Of a stretch of DNA of 10,192 bases, positions 1 through 6,363 are shown piece by piece. Each line of letters begins with the position of its first letter. The stretch's first letter is position 1. The DNA lies in NCBI GenBank assembly GCA_027449725.1, contig DAIDLB010000095.1, positions 1 through 10,192 on the forward strand. The letters run 5' to 3'. The notes under the pieces were generated by a model. The model had not been told where the DNA came from. It searched no databases and was given only the letters and a program-made list of their open reading frames with translations. The stretch is from Chlamydiota bacterium (GTDB taxonomy: Bacteria > Chlamydiota > Chlamydiia > Chlamydiales > SM23-39). A program made the translations under genes and the position numbers.

Positions 1-14
1 CCGCGCGTGCGCGG
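1..14. repeat. short GC-only inverted repeat at the left edge
   Basis: CCGCG (1-5) can pair with CGCGG (10-14) around a CGTG loop, giving a short, stable GC hairpin. It is followed by an A-rich stretch (21-30). It may be the end of a terminator or of a structured element that continues left of the window. With only 14 bases visible its role cannot be assigned. Confidence 0.35.
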
Positions 15-37
15 GTTCGCATAAAAACAATAGGATT

Positions 38-58
38 CTAAAGGACGGAGTCCTTTAG
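38..58. repeat. perfect hairpin 1 (9-bp stem, GGA loop)
   Basis: CTAAAGGAC (38-46) is the exact reverse complement of GTCCTTTAG (50-58), with GGA (47-49) as loop. It is the first of two adjacent hairpins of the same design and is preceded by GGATT (33-37), matching GGATC (61-65) before the second. It lies 27 bases past the stop codon of the minus-strand sugar transporter, so it could help terminate or stabilise that mRNA. It could equally be one unit of a dispersed palindromic repeat family. Confidence 0.8.
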
Positions 59-65
59 CGGGATC

Positions 66-84
66 CTAAGGGCGGAGCCCTTAG
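66..84. terminator. perfect hairpin 2 (8-bp stem, GGA loop), possible bidirectional terminator
   Basis: CTAAGGGC (66-73) is the exact reverse complement of GCCCTTAG (77-84), with loop GGA (74-76). On the plus strand the stem is followed at once by ATTATTTTT, which fits an intrinsic terminator for a gene entering from the left. On the minus strand it begins one base after the TAA stop of the transporter and is followed by hairpin 1, then a T-rich stretch. The structure is certain; the terminator role is inferred. Confidence 0.6.
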
Positions 85-85
85 A

Positions 86-1396
86 TTATTTTTGCCAAAA
101 CGCCTGGATTTGATCAAAGGTTTTGCCTTTCGTCTCGGGCACTTTTTTCCAGATGTAGTAGAAGCAGAGGATGCAGATGAGGGCGAAGAGCCAGTAGGCG
201 CCTCCGACGGTGAGGATGCGGACGAGGGTGAGGAAGGTGAGGGAGACGAAGTAGTTGGAGACCCAGTTGGCAAACGTGGCGATGGACATTGCGCGGCCGC
301 GGATGCCGAGGGGGTAGATCTCCGAGATGATGAGCCAGGCGACGATGCCGAGGCCGGGGGCGAAGCAGCCGACGTAGGCGAGGAGGGCTAGAATCGCTTC
401 TGTGCTGGTCCCTTCGCCCTGGAACAGGAAGGCGAGGCCGAGAAGGATGAGCGAGAGGGCCATGCCGGCGACGCCGCCGAGGAGGAGGGCCCTCCGGCCG
501 ATCTTGTCGACAAGCCAGAGGCCGACGAGGGTCATGATAACGTTGATTGTACCGATCCATACCGTTGCCAGGATCGACGATTCGGCTGTGGGAAAGCCGG
601 CGAGCTGGAAGATCCGGGGCGCGTAGTAGATCACGGTGTTGATGCCGGTGATCTGCTGGAAGACGCTGATGCCGACGCCGATCAGGAAGGGGGTGCGGAC
701 GGAGGGGGCGAGGAGGTCTTTGAAGCGCCTCTTGACCGGCTCTTTCGAGAGGGTGGGCGTGTCGATATGGAGCCTTCGGAGCGCCTTTTCCGCTTGCGCT
801 GTTCGCCCTTTGCTCAGGAGCCAAGAGGGCGTCTCGGGGATGAAGAGCAGGCAAAAGAGCTGGATAAGGACGGGGAAGAGGGAGAAGGCGAACATCATCC
901 GCCATTCGCCGGTGTCGGCATAGGTGTAGGCGACTAGGAAGGAGACGAGGACGCCGATCGTGATGAGGAGCTGGTTGAGCGAGACGAGGCGGCCGCGGCT
1001 CTCGGGAGGAGCGATCTCGGCGATGTAGAGGGGGACGGTGATCGAGGCGAGGCCGATGGCAAAGCCGACGAGGAGGCGGCCGGAGAGGAGCAGGCCGTAG
1101 CTTTCGGCTTCGATGAGGAGAAGGGTTGCTGTGAGGTAGAGGAGAGAGTCGAAGACAAGAGTGAGCCTCCGTCCGAGAAAGTCGGAGACGCCTCCGGAGA
1201 GGGCTCCAAAGATCCCGCCGATCAGCATCGTGCTGATGAGGAACTCTTGCTGAAAGTCGCTTAGGTTGAATTCGCGGGCGATGAAGATCACGGCGCCCGA
1301 GATGACGGCGGTATGGTAGCCAAAGAGGAATGACCCGAGGGCAGCGACGAGGGACGAGAAGAGGACGTAGGGAGGAAAGAGATGTTTCGTGCTCAT
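86..1396 (-). CDS. sugar porter family MFS transporter (XylE/GalP/GLUT-like)
   Basis: This inner-membrane transporter of 436 residues has about 12 membrane segments and a central cytoplasmic loop (about 195-235), normal for the sugar porter family (TC 2.A.1.1). Family motifs are all present: GGVSDFLGRR (68-77), GR at 106-107 followed by the glycine-rich helix, PESRGR (131-136), PETPSWL (187-193), QQITGIN (247-253), DKIGRR (297-302) and PETKGK near the C-terminus (420-425). Asn141-Gln142 and the QQxxGxN residues that contact sugar in XylE are kept, so a hexose or pentose is the likely substrate. The usual Asp in the first helix (FGYDT, Asp27 of XylE, linked to proton coupling) is His28 here, which may mean facilitated rather than proton-driven transport. 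An in-frame TAG lies three codons upstream of the ATG, fixing that as the earliest start; no clear ribosome-binding site precedes it. It lies 52 bases downstream of the 1449-2339 gene on the same strand and may be co-transcribed with it. Confidence 0.95.
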   Translation of the reverse strand: MSTKHLFPPYVLFSSLVAALGSFLFGYHTAVISGAVIFIAREFNLSDFQQEFLISTMLIGGIFGALSGGVSDFLGRRLTLVFDSLLYLTATLLLIEAESYGLLLSGRLLVGFAIGLASITVPLYIAEIAPPESRGRLVSLNQLLITIGVLVSFLVAYTYADTGEWRMMFAFSLFPVLIQLFCLLFIPETPSWLLSKGRTAQAEKALRRLHIDTPTLSKEPVKRRFKDLLAPSVRTPFLIGVGISVFQQITGINTVIYYAPRIFQLAGFPTAESSILATVWIGTINVIMTLVGLWLVDKIGRRALLLGGVAGMALSLILLGLAFLFQGEGTSTEAILALLAYVGCFAPGLGIVAWLIISEIYPLGIRGRAMSIATFANWVSNYFVSLTFLTLVRILTVGGAYWLFALICILCFYYIWKKVPETKGKTFDQIQAFWQK

Positions 1397-1448
1397 GAGG
1401 AGCTATTGAACTAAACTTTTTCTTTTCCGGCAAGGAACGGGGATGGTT

Positions 1449-2339
1449 TTAGCCGTAAAGATTTGAGGCGGGGATGTCTTGTCCGGCAAGGATGGCCTGT
1501 TTGATATCTGGAGATACGGGGTCTTCGCAGATCAGGCTTTGGGTTTTTGGGTCGAAACGCCGGACATAAGGGTAGAGGAGGCTGCTTCCCGGGATGCTGT
1601 CCATCATGTCGTGGAGGTAATTGTAGAGCTCTGTTTCTATGGCCCAGGCGGGATAGTATTTGCCTGCCCAAGGATCGCAGACCAGGCAGTGATCTCCCCA
1701 AGTCCGGTAGTCGCGAAGATCGCTATTCTGATCTCTTCCGATGACTAAAAACGTGTGGCGGCCGTTCAGGATTCTGACGAGCTCGACGGGCGAGTCCGGA
1801 TACTCTCTCCAGGCAAACAGCTTGCCTATATGCGCAAGGTCCTCGCAGTATCCTCCGCCAACTTGTTCCAGTCGATTCGCCAATTCCATTCCCGCTTTCC
1901 AGTCGAGGGTTTGTTCAGGAGTCAGCTCTACACGGGCGTCCATGACGTTTGCCTCAAGGTCGCGGCAAATATCTCGATGCGATGGATCATTTGGATCCAA
2001 CGATCTCGCAGTAAAATTGGGACCGTGGGGGGCCTTTTTCCGGATATAATCGAAGATCGATTCAGCGACCTCGAAATGCGCTTCCATTTGCGGCGAGGCC
2101 GATTCCCGATACGAGGGGTTGCAGCGCTCCTGAGGGGCGGAGATCAGGACGGTGTCCCCTCTCTGGATTCGGGAAGGTTCGATATACGAGGCGCGGATCT
2201 GATGCTGTTCGCAGTGCTGGAAAAAACGGAAGACCTCGGGGATCTCGTGCAGCGCTTGATGCAAATCTTCATCGGATGGCCAACGACGTTTCCAGGCGTC
2301 GGCTACAGGAGAGATTGTGTAATTATATAGTAGGTTCAT
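1449..2339 (-). CDS. unrecognised protein with a possible papain/transglutaminase-like Cys-His-Asp triad
   Basis: I do not recognise a named family for this 296-residue protein. It has no signal peptide or membrane helix. Its second half has the order expected of papain/transglutaminase-fold enzymes: GGGYCEDLAHIGKLF (161-175) puts Cys165 at the start of a helix, GRHTFLVIGR (193-202) puts His195 at the start of a strand, and VCDPWAGKYYPA (220-231) supplies Asp222 on the next strand. 'DPW' after a His-strand recurs in several secreted bacterial cysteine proteases and deamidases, so an effector-type peptidase or deamidase is possible, but this is inference. The N-terminal half (about 1-140) is charged and unassigned. 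The ATG is the only reasonable start, since no other Met occurs until residue 85. A good promoter sits just upstream. The neighbouring gene at 2389-3360 also encodes a Cys-His-Asp protein, but the two share no obvious sequence similarity. Confidence 0.85.
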   Translation of the reverse strand: MNLLYNYTISPVADAWKRRWPSDEDLHQALHEIPEVFRFFQHCEQHQIRASYIEPSRIQRGDTVLISAPQERCNPSYRESASPQMEAHFEVAESIFDYIRKKAPHGPNFTARSLDPNDPSHRDICRDLEANVMDARVELTPEQTLDWKAGMELANRLEQVGGGYCEDLAHIGKLFAWREYPDSPVELVRILNGRHTFLVIGRDQNSDLRDYRTWGDHCLVCDPWAGKYYPAWAIETELYNYLHDMMDSIPGSSLLYPYVRRFDPKTQSLICEDPVSPDIKQAILAGQDIPASNLYG

Positions 2340-2348
2340 TGTGCAAAT

Positions 2349-2377
2349 ATTATAGCATGGGATTTGTTTTTAATCAA
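2349..2377 (-). promoter_or_regulatory. sigma70-like promoter for the 1449-2339 gene
   Basis: On the minus strand, TTGATT (complement of 2372-2377) is followed after exactly 17 bases by TATAAT (complement of 2349-2354). The -10 is a consensus match and the -35 matches 4 of 6. Only nine bases separate the -10 from the ATG ending at 2339, so transcription should begin at or within a few bases of the start codon. No ribosome-binding site fits in that space. Confidence 0.6.
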
Positions 2378-2388
2378 TTGAAAATGAA

Positions 2389-3360
2389 TTATTTGGGTGA
2401 GAAGAGATAGCTGAGGTTTTTGCGGCGGCCCCAGGCGGCGAGGAAGTCGCGGATGGGATAGGCCGTGGGGGTATCGGAGTCGCTTGCATGGGCGGGGTCG
2501 GCGCAAAAGACGCGCTGGCCGGCAGGGTCCCATCCGAAGACGAGGAGGAGGTGTCCTTGGGTGAAGGGGAAGGGGGCGTTCGGCAGGGGGCCCCGGACGC
2601 TGACGACGACGGGGAGGTTTTTCTTGAGATGGCGGTGGAGTTCGGCGAAGTGGGGGAGCCGGGCCACGCGGCAGTGGTAGCGGCCGGAGAGGCGGTGGTA
2701 GCTCTCGGCGACGTTGAGGATCCAGTTGCCATAGATGTCAAAGCCGCTGTCGTGGACTTTTGCGGCGAAGTCGAGGGGGTCGTCGGTGCGCTTTTTGAGA
2801 AGGAAGTCGATCGCCATGCAGGTTGAGGCGGGAGAGCAAAGGTCTTTATGGCGCGGATGTTTAAGCGCCATCTGCGAGTGAAGCGATTCAAGGGGGAGTC
2901 TTACCGGATCGAGGAGCGGGATCGGACGGATGTCGAACTTTTGCAGGTTTGAGGCGCAGGCATAGAGAGTATCGAAGCGCTCGAGCGTGGTTTGGCTGAG
3001 AGCTTCGACTTTGATCCGGAAGCCGTCTGCCATGTGACCGTCTGCCAGGGCGATGATGTCTTGGTGTGAAGCGGCCGGTGAGCGGGCAGACTTGGATGCA
3101 AAGGTCTTTTGCCCGTCTGCGCTCCACTCGGCGTAGCGAAGCCATGGAGACCATGCATTGCCGGTCCTTAGGCTGGCCGAGAGGCGGTAGAAGCCGCGCT
3201 TGGGGCGAAGAGCGTTCCAGCTGACGATCAGTTCGTTGAAGAGGGGGCAGTTGGTTTTCTCCCAAATCGCCTGCACGCCTGTCTCTGTAACGGGATGTAC
3301 GTAGGTGTGGGAAAATCCTTCCATATGCCACACCGTAGCCACTTTCGGGAAAATCTGCAA
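2389..3360 (-). CDS. C39-like cysteine peptidase family protein
   Basis: The C-terminal half matches the peptidase C39-like family (Pfam Peptidase_C39_2 type) as found in actinobacterial 'C39 family' proteins. LCSPASTCMAIDFL (174-187) carries the candidate nucleophile Cys175. A GNW motif (211-213), RLPHFAELHRHLKKNLPVVV (234-253) and GHLLLVFGWD (269-278) with His270 follow. CADPAH (286-291) gives Asp288, and the domain closes with YPIRDFLAAW (301-310). The N-terminal half (about 30-150) resembles the beta-rich domain that precedes the peptidase in those homologues, including VSWNALRP and WSPWLRYAEW. Substrate is unknown; C39-like proteins cleave peptides or peptide bonds of cell-envelope material. 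No signal peptide or membrane helix is evident. The longest frame begins with TTG seven bases after the stop of the hydrolase gene, suggesting translational coupling; an ATG at 3324 is an alternative start. Neither has a strong ribosome-binding site. Confidence 0.88.
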   Translation of the reverse strand: MQIFPKVATVWHMEGFSHTYVHPVTETGVQAIWEKTNCPLFNELIVSWNALRPKRGFYRLSASLRTGNAWSPWLRYAEWSADGQKTFASKSARSPAASHQDIIALADGHMADGFRIKVEALSQTTLERFDTLYACASNLQKFDIRPIPLLDPVRLPLESLHSQMALKHPRHKDLCSPASTCMAIDFLLKKRTDDPLDFAAKVHDSGFDIYGNWILNVAESYHRLSGRYHCRVARLPHFAELHRHLKKNLPVVVSVRGPLPNAPFPFTQGHLLLVFGWDPAGQRVFCADPAHASDSDTPTAYPIRDFLAAWGRRKNLSYLFSPK

Positions 3361-3367
3361 GGCTTCG

Positions 3368-4537
3368 TCAGAAGCCCCTGATCGTCAATGCGACACCGTG
3401 GTGATCTGATAGGGCCGTCTGCGTGTTGTAGGTGTCGTCGAAGGCTTTGATCAGGCGGCCGTCTAGGAGTTCGAGATGGTCAAAAGCGCTGTCTTTGTAG
3501 AGGGAAACGTAGTCGATTGTTTCGCCCCAGGTCCCTTTTGCTTCCAGATCCCACTTCGCAACCAGGTGGTTTGTGCAGGTGGGCTCAACGCCTTGGTAGC
3601 CGTGCCGGAAATGGGGTGAAAGGATGTTTCCTTCTTCGCCACCCAGCTCGATATTCAAGTCTCCGGCGAGGAGGGTGGGGAGCGATGTCTGTTGGATTTG
3701 GATGCTCTCTACGATCTCTGCGACCTGGACCATCCGGAGCGCTTTGTCCGAATCGGCGTCGCCGTGTCTCAGGTGGGTGCCGATGATGCGGAAGGCGGAG
3801 GCTTCCGATTCGGGAGACTTCTTGATTTCAAGGGTTGCAAATCCCCGGTTCAGCGTCCAGTCGTTGTTCGTGAAAGCGGTATAGGAAAAGTTGGAGACGG
3901 GCGCTTTGGAAAGGAGCATGAGGCCGCTTTCGCTTCCGATTGTGTTTTGGCCGAGGTGATAGAAAAAGTGGGCATACTTCGATTCGAGCAGACGAACCAT
4001 CGTTTCCGAGAAGGCGCCGTCGTAGTATTCTTGCAGGACGACGACGTCCGGATCTTCTCTTTCGATTTCAGCGGCGAGCGTTTCTGCGCGGTATCTCCAA
4101 TCGACGACGCCTCCGTGATTGAGCGACATGCCTCCGCCGGGGCCGCAATGGTTCCAAGTGACGACTTTCAGCTCGGAGCCGAGGGTTTTTTCCGGAGCGC
4201 TGCCGCGCACATGGGTGTATCCTTCCTTTTGGAAGGCGTAGGCGGCTTTCCGGAGAAGCTTATGGCCAATTCCCAGGACGGCGGAGCCGCCGAGGACGAG
4301 GAAGGGCGCTGCTGCAAGCGCGCCGATTGAGGCGAGCCCGAGAAACGCCCGGAGAGCGACCTCTTCGACAAGGTTCTTGCGGCACTCGAAGAGGCTCGGA
4401 TCGAGCGGGGCGACCATCCGGAAACGGAGGTAGCGGAACGCCTGGCAAAAGGGTTCGGCGCAGGCAGAGGAGAGAATAAACAAGGTTCTATCCAACTCGC
4501 TATCGAGACCGCAGGTCATAAAAAAAATCCCAGGCAT
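3368..4537 (-). CDS. endonuclease/exonuclease/phosphatase (EEP) superfamily hydrolase with N-terminal hydrophobic hairpin
   Basis: Numbering is from the ATG at 4537 (389 residues). All core metal-binding and catalytic motifs of the EEP (DNase I/sphingomyelinase/inositol phosphatase) fold are visible: VVTWNHCG with Asn129, DVVVLQEYY with Glu170, GTHLRHGD with His255, AGDLN with Asp293 and Asn295, TIDYV with Asp342, and SDHHG with Asp378 and His379. It should therefore be a Mg2+-dependent phosphodiesterase or phosphomonoesterase; nucleic acid, phosphoinositide or sphingomyelin substrates cannot be separated by eye. Before this domain, residues about 60-95 form a strongly hydrophobic stretch (ALRAFLGLASIGALAAAPFL, then LVLGGSAVLGIG) that could be a membrane hairpin, unusual for this superfamily. 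Start choice is uncertain. An upstream in-frame ATG at 4630 (420 residues) has an AAAGGG-type ribosome-binding site but would overlap the start of the divergent glycosidase gene by 34 bases. The ATG at 4537 has its only good ribosome-binding site 26 bases away. The C39-like gene follows after seven bases. Confidence 0.92.
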   Translation of the reverse strand: MPGIFFMTCGLDSELDRTLFILSSACAEPFCQAFRYLRFRMVAPLDPSLFECRKNLVEEVALRAFLGLASIGALAAAPFLVLGGSAVLGIGHKLLRKAAYAFQKEGYTHVRGSAPEKTLGSELKVVTWNHCGPGGGMSLNHGGVVDWRYRAETLAAEIEREDPDVVVLQEYYDGAFSETMVRLLESKYAHFFYHLGQNTIGSESGLMLLSKAPVSNFSYTAFTNNDWTLNRGFATLEIKKSPESEASAFRIIGTHLRHGDADSDKALRMVQVAEIVESIQIQQTSLPTLLAGDLNIELGGEEGNILSPHFRHGYQGVEPTCTNHLVAKWDLEAKGTWGETIDYVSLYKDSAFDHLELLDGRLIKAFDDTYNTQTALSDHHGVALTIRGF

Positions 4538-4556
4538 GAAATCAATGATCCGAGGT

Positions 4557-4566
4557 AGGATATCCT
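4557..4566. promoter_or_regulatory. 10-bp palindrome between divergent genes
   Basis: AGGATATCCT is a perfect palindrome roughly midway between the start at 4537 (minus) and the start at 4597 (plus). It overlaps CCTCCTT (4564-4570), which on the minus strand reads AAGGAGG, a full Shine-Dalgarno sequence with no start codon at normal distance. It could be an operator shared by the divergent pair or a structure that adjusts access to that site. The pattern is certain and the role is a guess. Confidence 0.3.
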
Positions 4567-4584
4567 CCTTTCGTTTAAAAAACC

Positions 4585-4589
4585 AGGAG
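4585..4589 (+). promoter_or_regulatory. ribosome-binding site of the GH1 gene
   Basis: AGGAG with a seven-base spacer precedes the ATG at 4597. It fixes the glycosidase start, and so argues against the longer, overlapping start (4630) of the divergent hydrolase gene. Confidence 0.7.
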
Positions 4590-4596
4590 AATTGGG

Positions 4597-6279
4597 ATGC
4601 ATTCTGTATTGAGCGGTCTTGAAAAAGCATTTTTACCCTTTCCCGATACGAGGGTTTTCAAAGAGGGGAGGGTAGAAAAGGTCGAGCTTTCCCTGGCGAA
4701 AAAAGTGCAGCTTTGCGCTGATCGGGCAATTTCCATTTTTGCGTGCCTCCTCCTCCTCCCTCCGGCGGCCCTCTATTCGGCGATCGAATATCTGATCCGA
4801 CCGATCCCAGAGGAACTTCCCCTGCCGGCGCCGATCGATCTGATCGAAGACTTAGCTGCAGCCTATCCGGAGGTCCATGGTTTTGCCCAGTCGCTTTTTC
4901 AAGACGAGGGATTGGGAACCTACGCTTCGCCAACCGAGCTCGAAGGGGAGTGCAATTGGAACCGGTGGCTAAGTGCCGATCATATTGAAGGGGGAGCTAC
5001 CGACTACAGGAGATTTTTTGTCCGGATTCTCAGCAACCCGAAACCGTTTGTAGAGCTGCTCAAAGTGATGGGCGTGAACGCCCACCGCTTTTCATTGGAA
5101 TGGTCGGTCCTTGAGCCGAGAAAAGGGGAGATCGATTTGGCAGCGGTCGAGCTGTATAAGAATTTTCTCCATGAACTCAAAGAAGCAGGCATCGAGCCTT
5201 GGGGGACTCTCCACCATTTTGTGCAGCCCGAGGGGGCTGAAGAGGCCGGCGGATTTCTGAGCGACGAGATCCGCGACCATTTTGTCGATCATTCGCTCAA
5301 GATGATGGAGCTTTTTCCCGAGATCACTCATTGGATGACGTTCAACGAGACAGGCGGCTATGCGATGCAAAGCCAGATTCGGGGCGTTTATCCGCCCGGG
5401 GTTAGCGGAAATCTGGCGAATGCCGGTCTTCTGATCCGCAACCTTCTCGCAGCGCACTCGATGATCTATCTGCAAGCCAAGGAAAAATACGGAGACAACG
5501 TTCAGATCGGCATCACCCACCAGTGGTTGAAATTTTTGCCGCTGGAGGGAAATCTTCTTGAGAGATTGATCTGCTATACGATGTCTAAAATCACCCACAC
5601 CAGCATCCTCAATTTTTTTCGGACGGGACGCTTTGAATACGAAATTCCGGGCCAGGCGAATATCCGCTTCGAGATCCCCGAAGCGGAATTTTTGGGCCAT
5701 CGCCGCTGCCTCGACTTTATCGCGCCGCAGTTCTACGGATTTCCCCGCATCAAAGCGGGGTGGAATGGAGGACATCCCTATCCTGGCTACCAAGTCAAAA
5801 ACTGGACATTTTGGAAATTCGGCTTCTCATTCGGCTCGAGCTGCCGTCCGGGCGGGCAGATGCAGGCGTTCGGCCCGATGATCGATCCGGGCTCGCTCCG
5901 CGATTGCCTTAAAGAGGCGTCTCAGCTTGCTCCCATCGCGATCACGGAGACGGGAGCCGATGCCATGGTCCAAGAGCACGGAGCTTCCGGAGATCACAAC
6001 TTTACCCTCAATGAAGAGGCGCAAAAAACCTACTTTTTCGCGATTGCGCCCATTTTGAAGGAGTATAAAGAGAAGATCATTGCGATCTTCATCTGGACGC
6101 TCATTCGCGGACAGCTCGAATGGGATCGGGGCGACACTCCGGCTTTGGGCCTCGTCCCCGTCCAAGTCGATGCGGACCGCAACATCGTGGGGCATCAGAT
6201 GACGCCGAGCGCTCTCTTGGTCCAAAAGATCTATCAGGAAAAGATGCGCCAGATGGCAGCCCGGGAGTTAGTGGCTTAA
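4597..6279 (+). CDS. divergent glycoside hydrolase family 1 (beta-glycosidase-like) with N-terminal membrane segment
   Basis: The protein has 560 residues; typical GH1 enzymes have about 440-480, and the excess is at the N-terminus. Residues 44-67 (AISIFACLLLLPPAALYSAI and onward) form one hydrophobic segment, likely a membrane anchor or uncleaved signal, followed by a Pro/acid-rich linker. The GH1 domain starts near 105: GTYASPTELEG (107-117), HRFSLEWSVLEP (163-174), TLHHF (204-208), MTFNETGGY (247-255) with acid/base Glu251, APQFYG (376-381), and AITETGAD (448-455) with nucleophile Glu451. These show a retaining glycosidase fold with both catalytic carboxylates. Several substrate-pocket positions differ: the family's TENG is TETG, the QxEG Gln near the N-terminus appears to be Glu (ELEG, 114-117), and the NFEW segment is QLEW (506-509). 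The substrate may therefore be unusual, for example a charged or phosphorylated sugar. The start is supported by AGGAG at 4585-4589. Transcription diverges from the EEP hydrolase. Confidence 0.93.
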   Translation: MHSVLSGLEKAFLPFPDTRVFKEGRVEKVELSLAKKVQLCADRAISIFACLLLLPPAALYSAIEYLIRPIPEELPLPAPIDLIEDLAAAYPEVHGFAQSLFQDEGLGTYASPTELEGECNWNRWLSADHIEGGATDYRRFFVRILSNPKPFVELLKVMGVNAHRFSLEWSVLEPRKGEIDLAAVELYKNFLHELKEAGIEPWGTLHHFVQPEGAEEAGGFLSDEIRDHFVDHSLKMMELFPEITHWMTFNETGGYAMQSQIRGVYPPGVSGNLANAGLLIRNLLAAHSMIYLQAKEKYGDNVQIGITHQWLKFLPLEGNLLERLICYTMSKITHTSILNFFRTGRFEYEIPGQANIRFEIPEAEFLGHRRCLDFIAPQFYGFPRIKAGWNGGHPYPGYQVKNWTFWKFGFSFGSSCRPGGQMQAFGPMIDPGSLRDCLKEASQLAPIAITETGADAMVQEHGASGDHNFTLNEEAQKTYFFAIAPILKEYKEKIIAIFIWTLIRGQLEWDRGDTPALGLVPVQVDADRNIVGHQMTPSALLVQKIYQEKMRQMAARELVA

Positions 6280-6363
6280 TTATTTTAAACATTTCCATGT
6301 TTGTTATTTGTGATTATTGTTCTTTCGAGTAACTTTGGTTTTGTTGTGAACGGAAGAATTGTT

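Noticed and set aside
9..24. GGGTTCGC resembling a tRNA T-arm
   Set aside because: The bases after it do not pair to complete a T-stem, and no acceptor or CCA end follows; the GC hairpin at 1-14 explains the left part better.
38..84. The tandem hairpins as a CRISPR array
   Set aside because: Only two units, no spacers of uniform length, and no cas genes.
114..1433. A 439-codon open frame on the minus strand, overlapping the sugar transporter in another frame
   Set aside because: The product is an Arg/Pro/His-rich, low-complexity sequence produced by GC bias in a real gene; the overlapped frame has every sugar porter motif.
1426..1492. An 11-base direct repeat, TCCGGCAAGGA at 1426-1436 and 1482-1492
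   Set aside because: One copy is coding and the other lies past the stop codon; no flanking structure suggests a mobile element or attachment site, so chance or a minor local duplication is sufficient.
1755..2330. A 191-codon open frame on the plus strand opposite the 1449-2339 gene
   Set aside because: No ribosome-binding site or recognisable motif. The opposite frame carries coherent motifs and a promoter.
3692..4330. A 212-codon open frame on the plus strand opposite the EEP gene
   Set aside because: It is antisense to the conserved catalytic motifs of a clear family member and shows no domain of its own.
5092..5793. A 233-codon open frame on the minus strand opposite the GH1 gene
   Set aside because: It is the mirror of a well-supported coding frame, with no independent signals.
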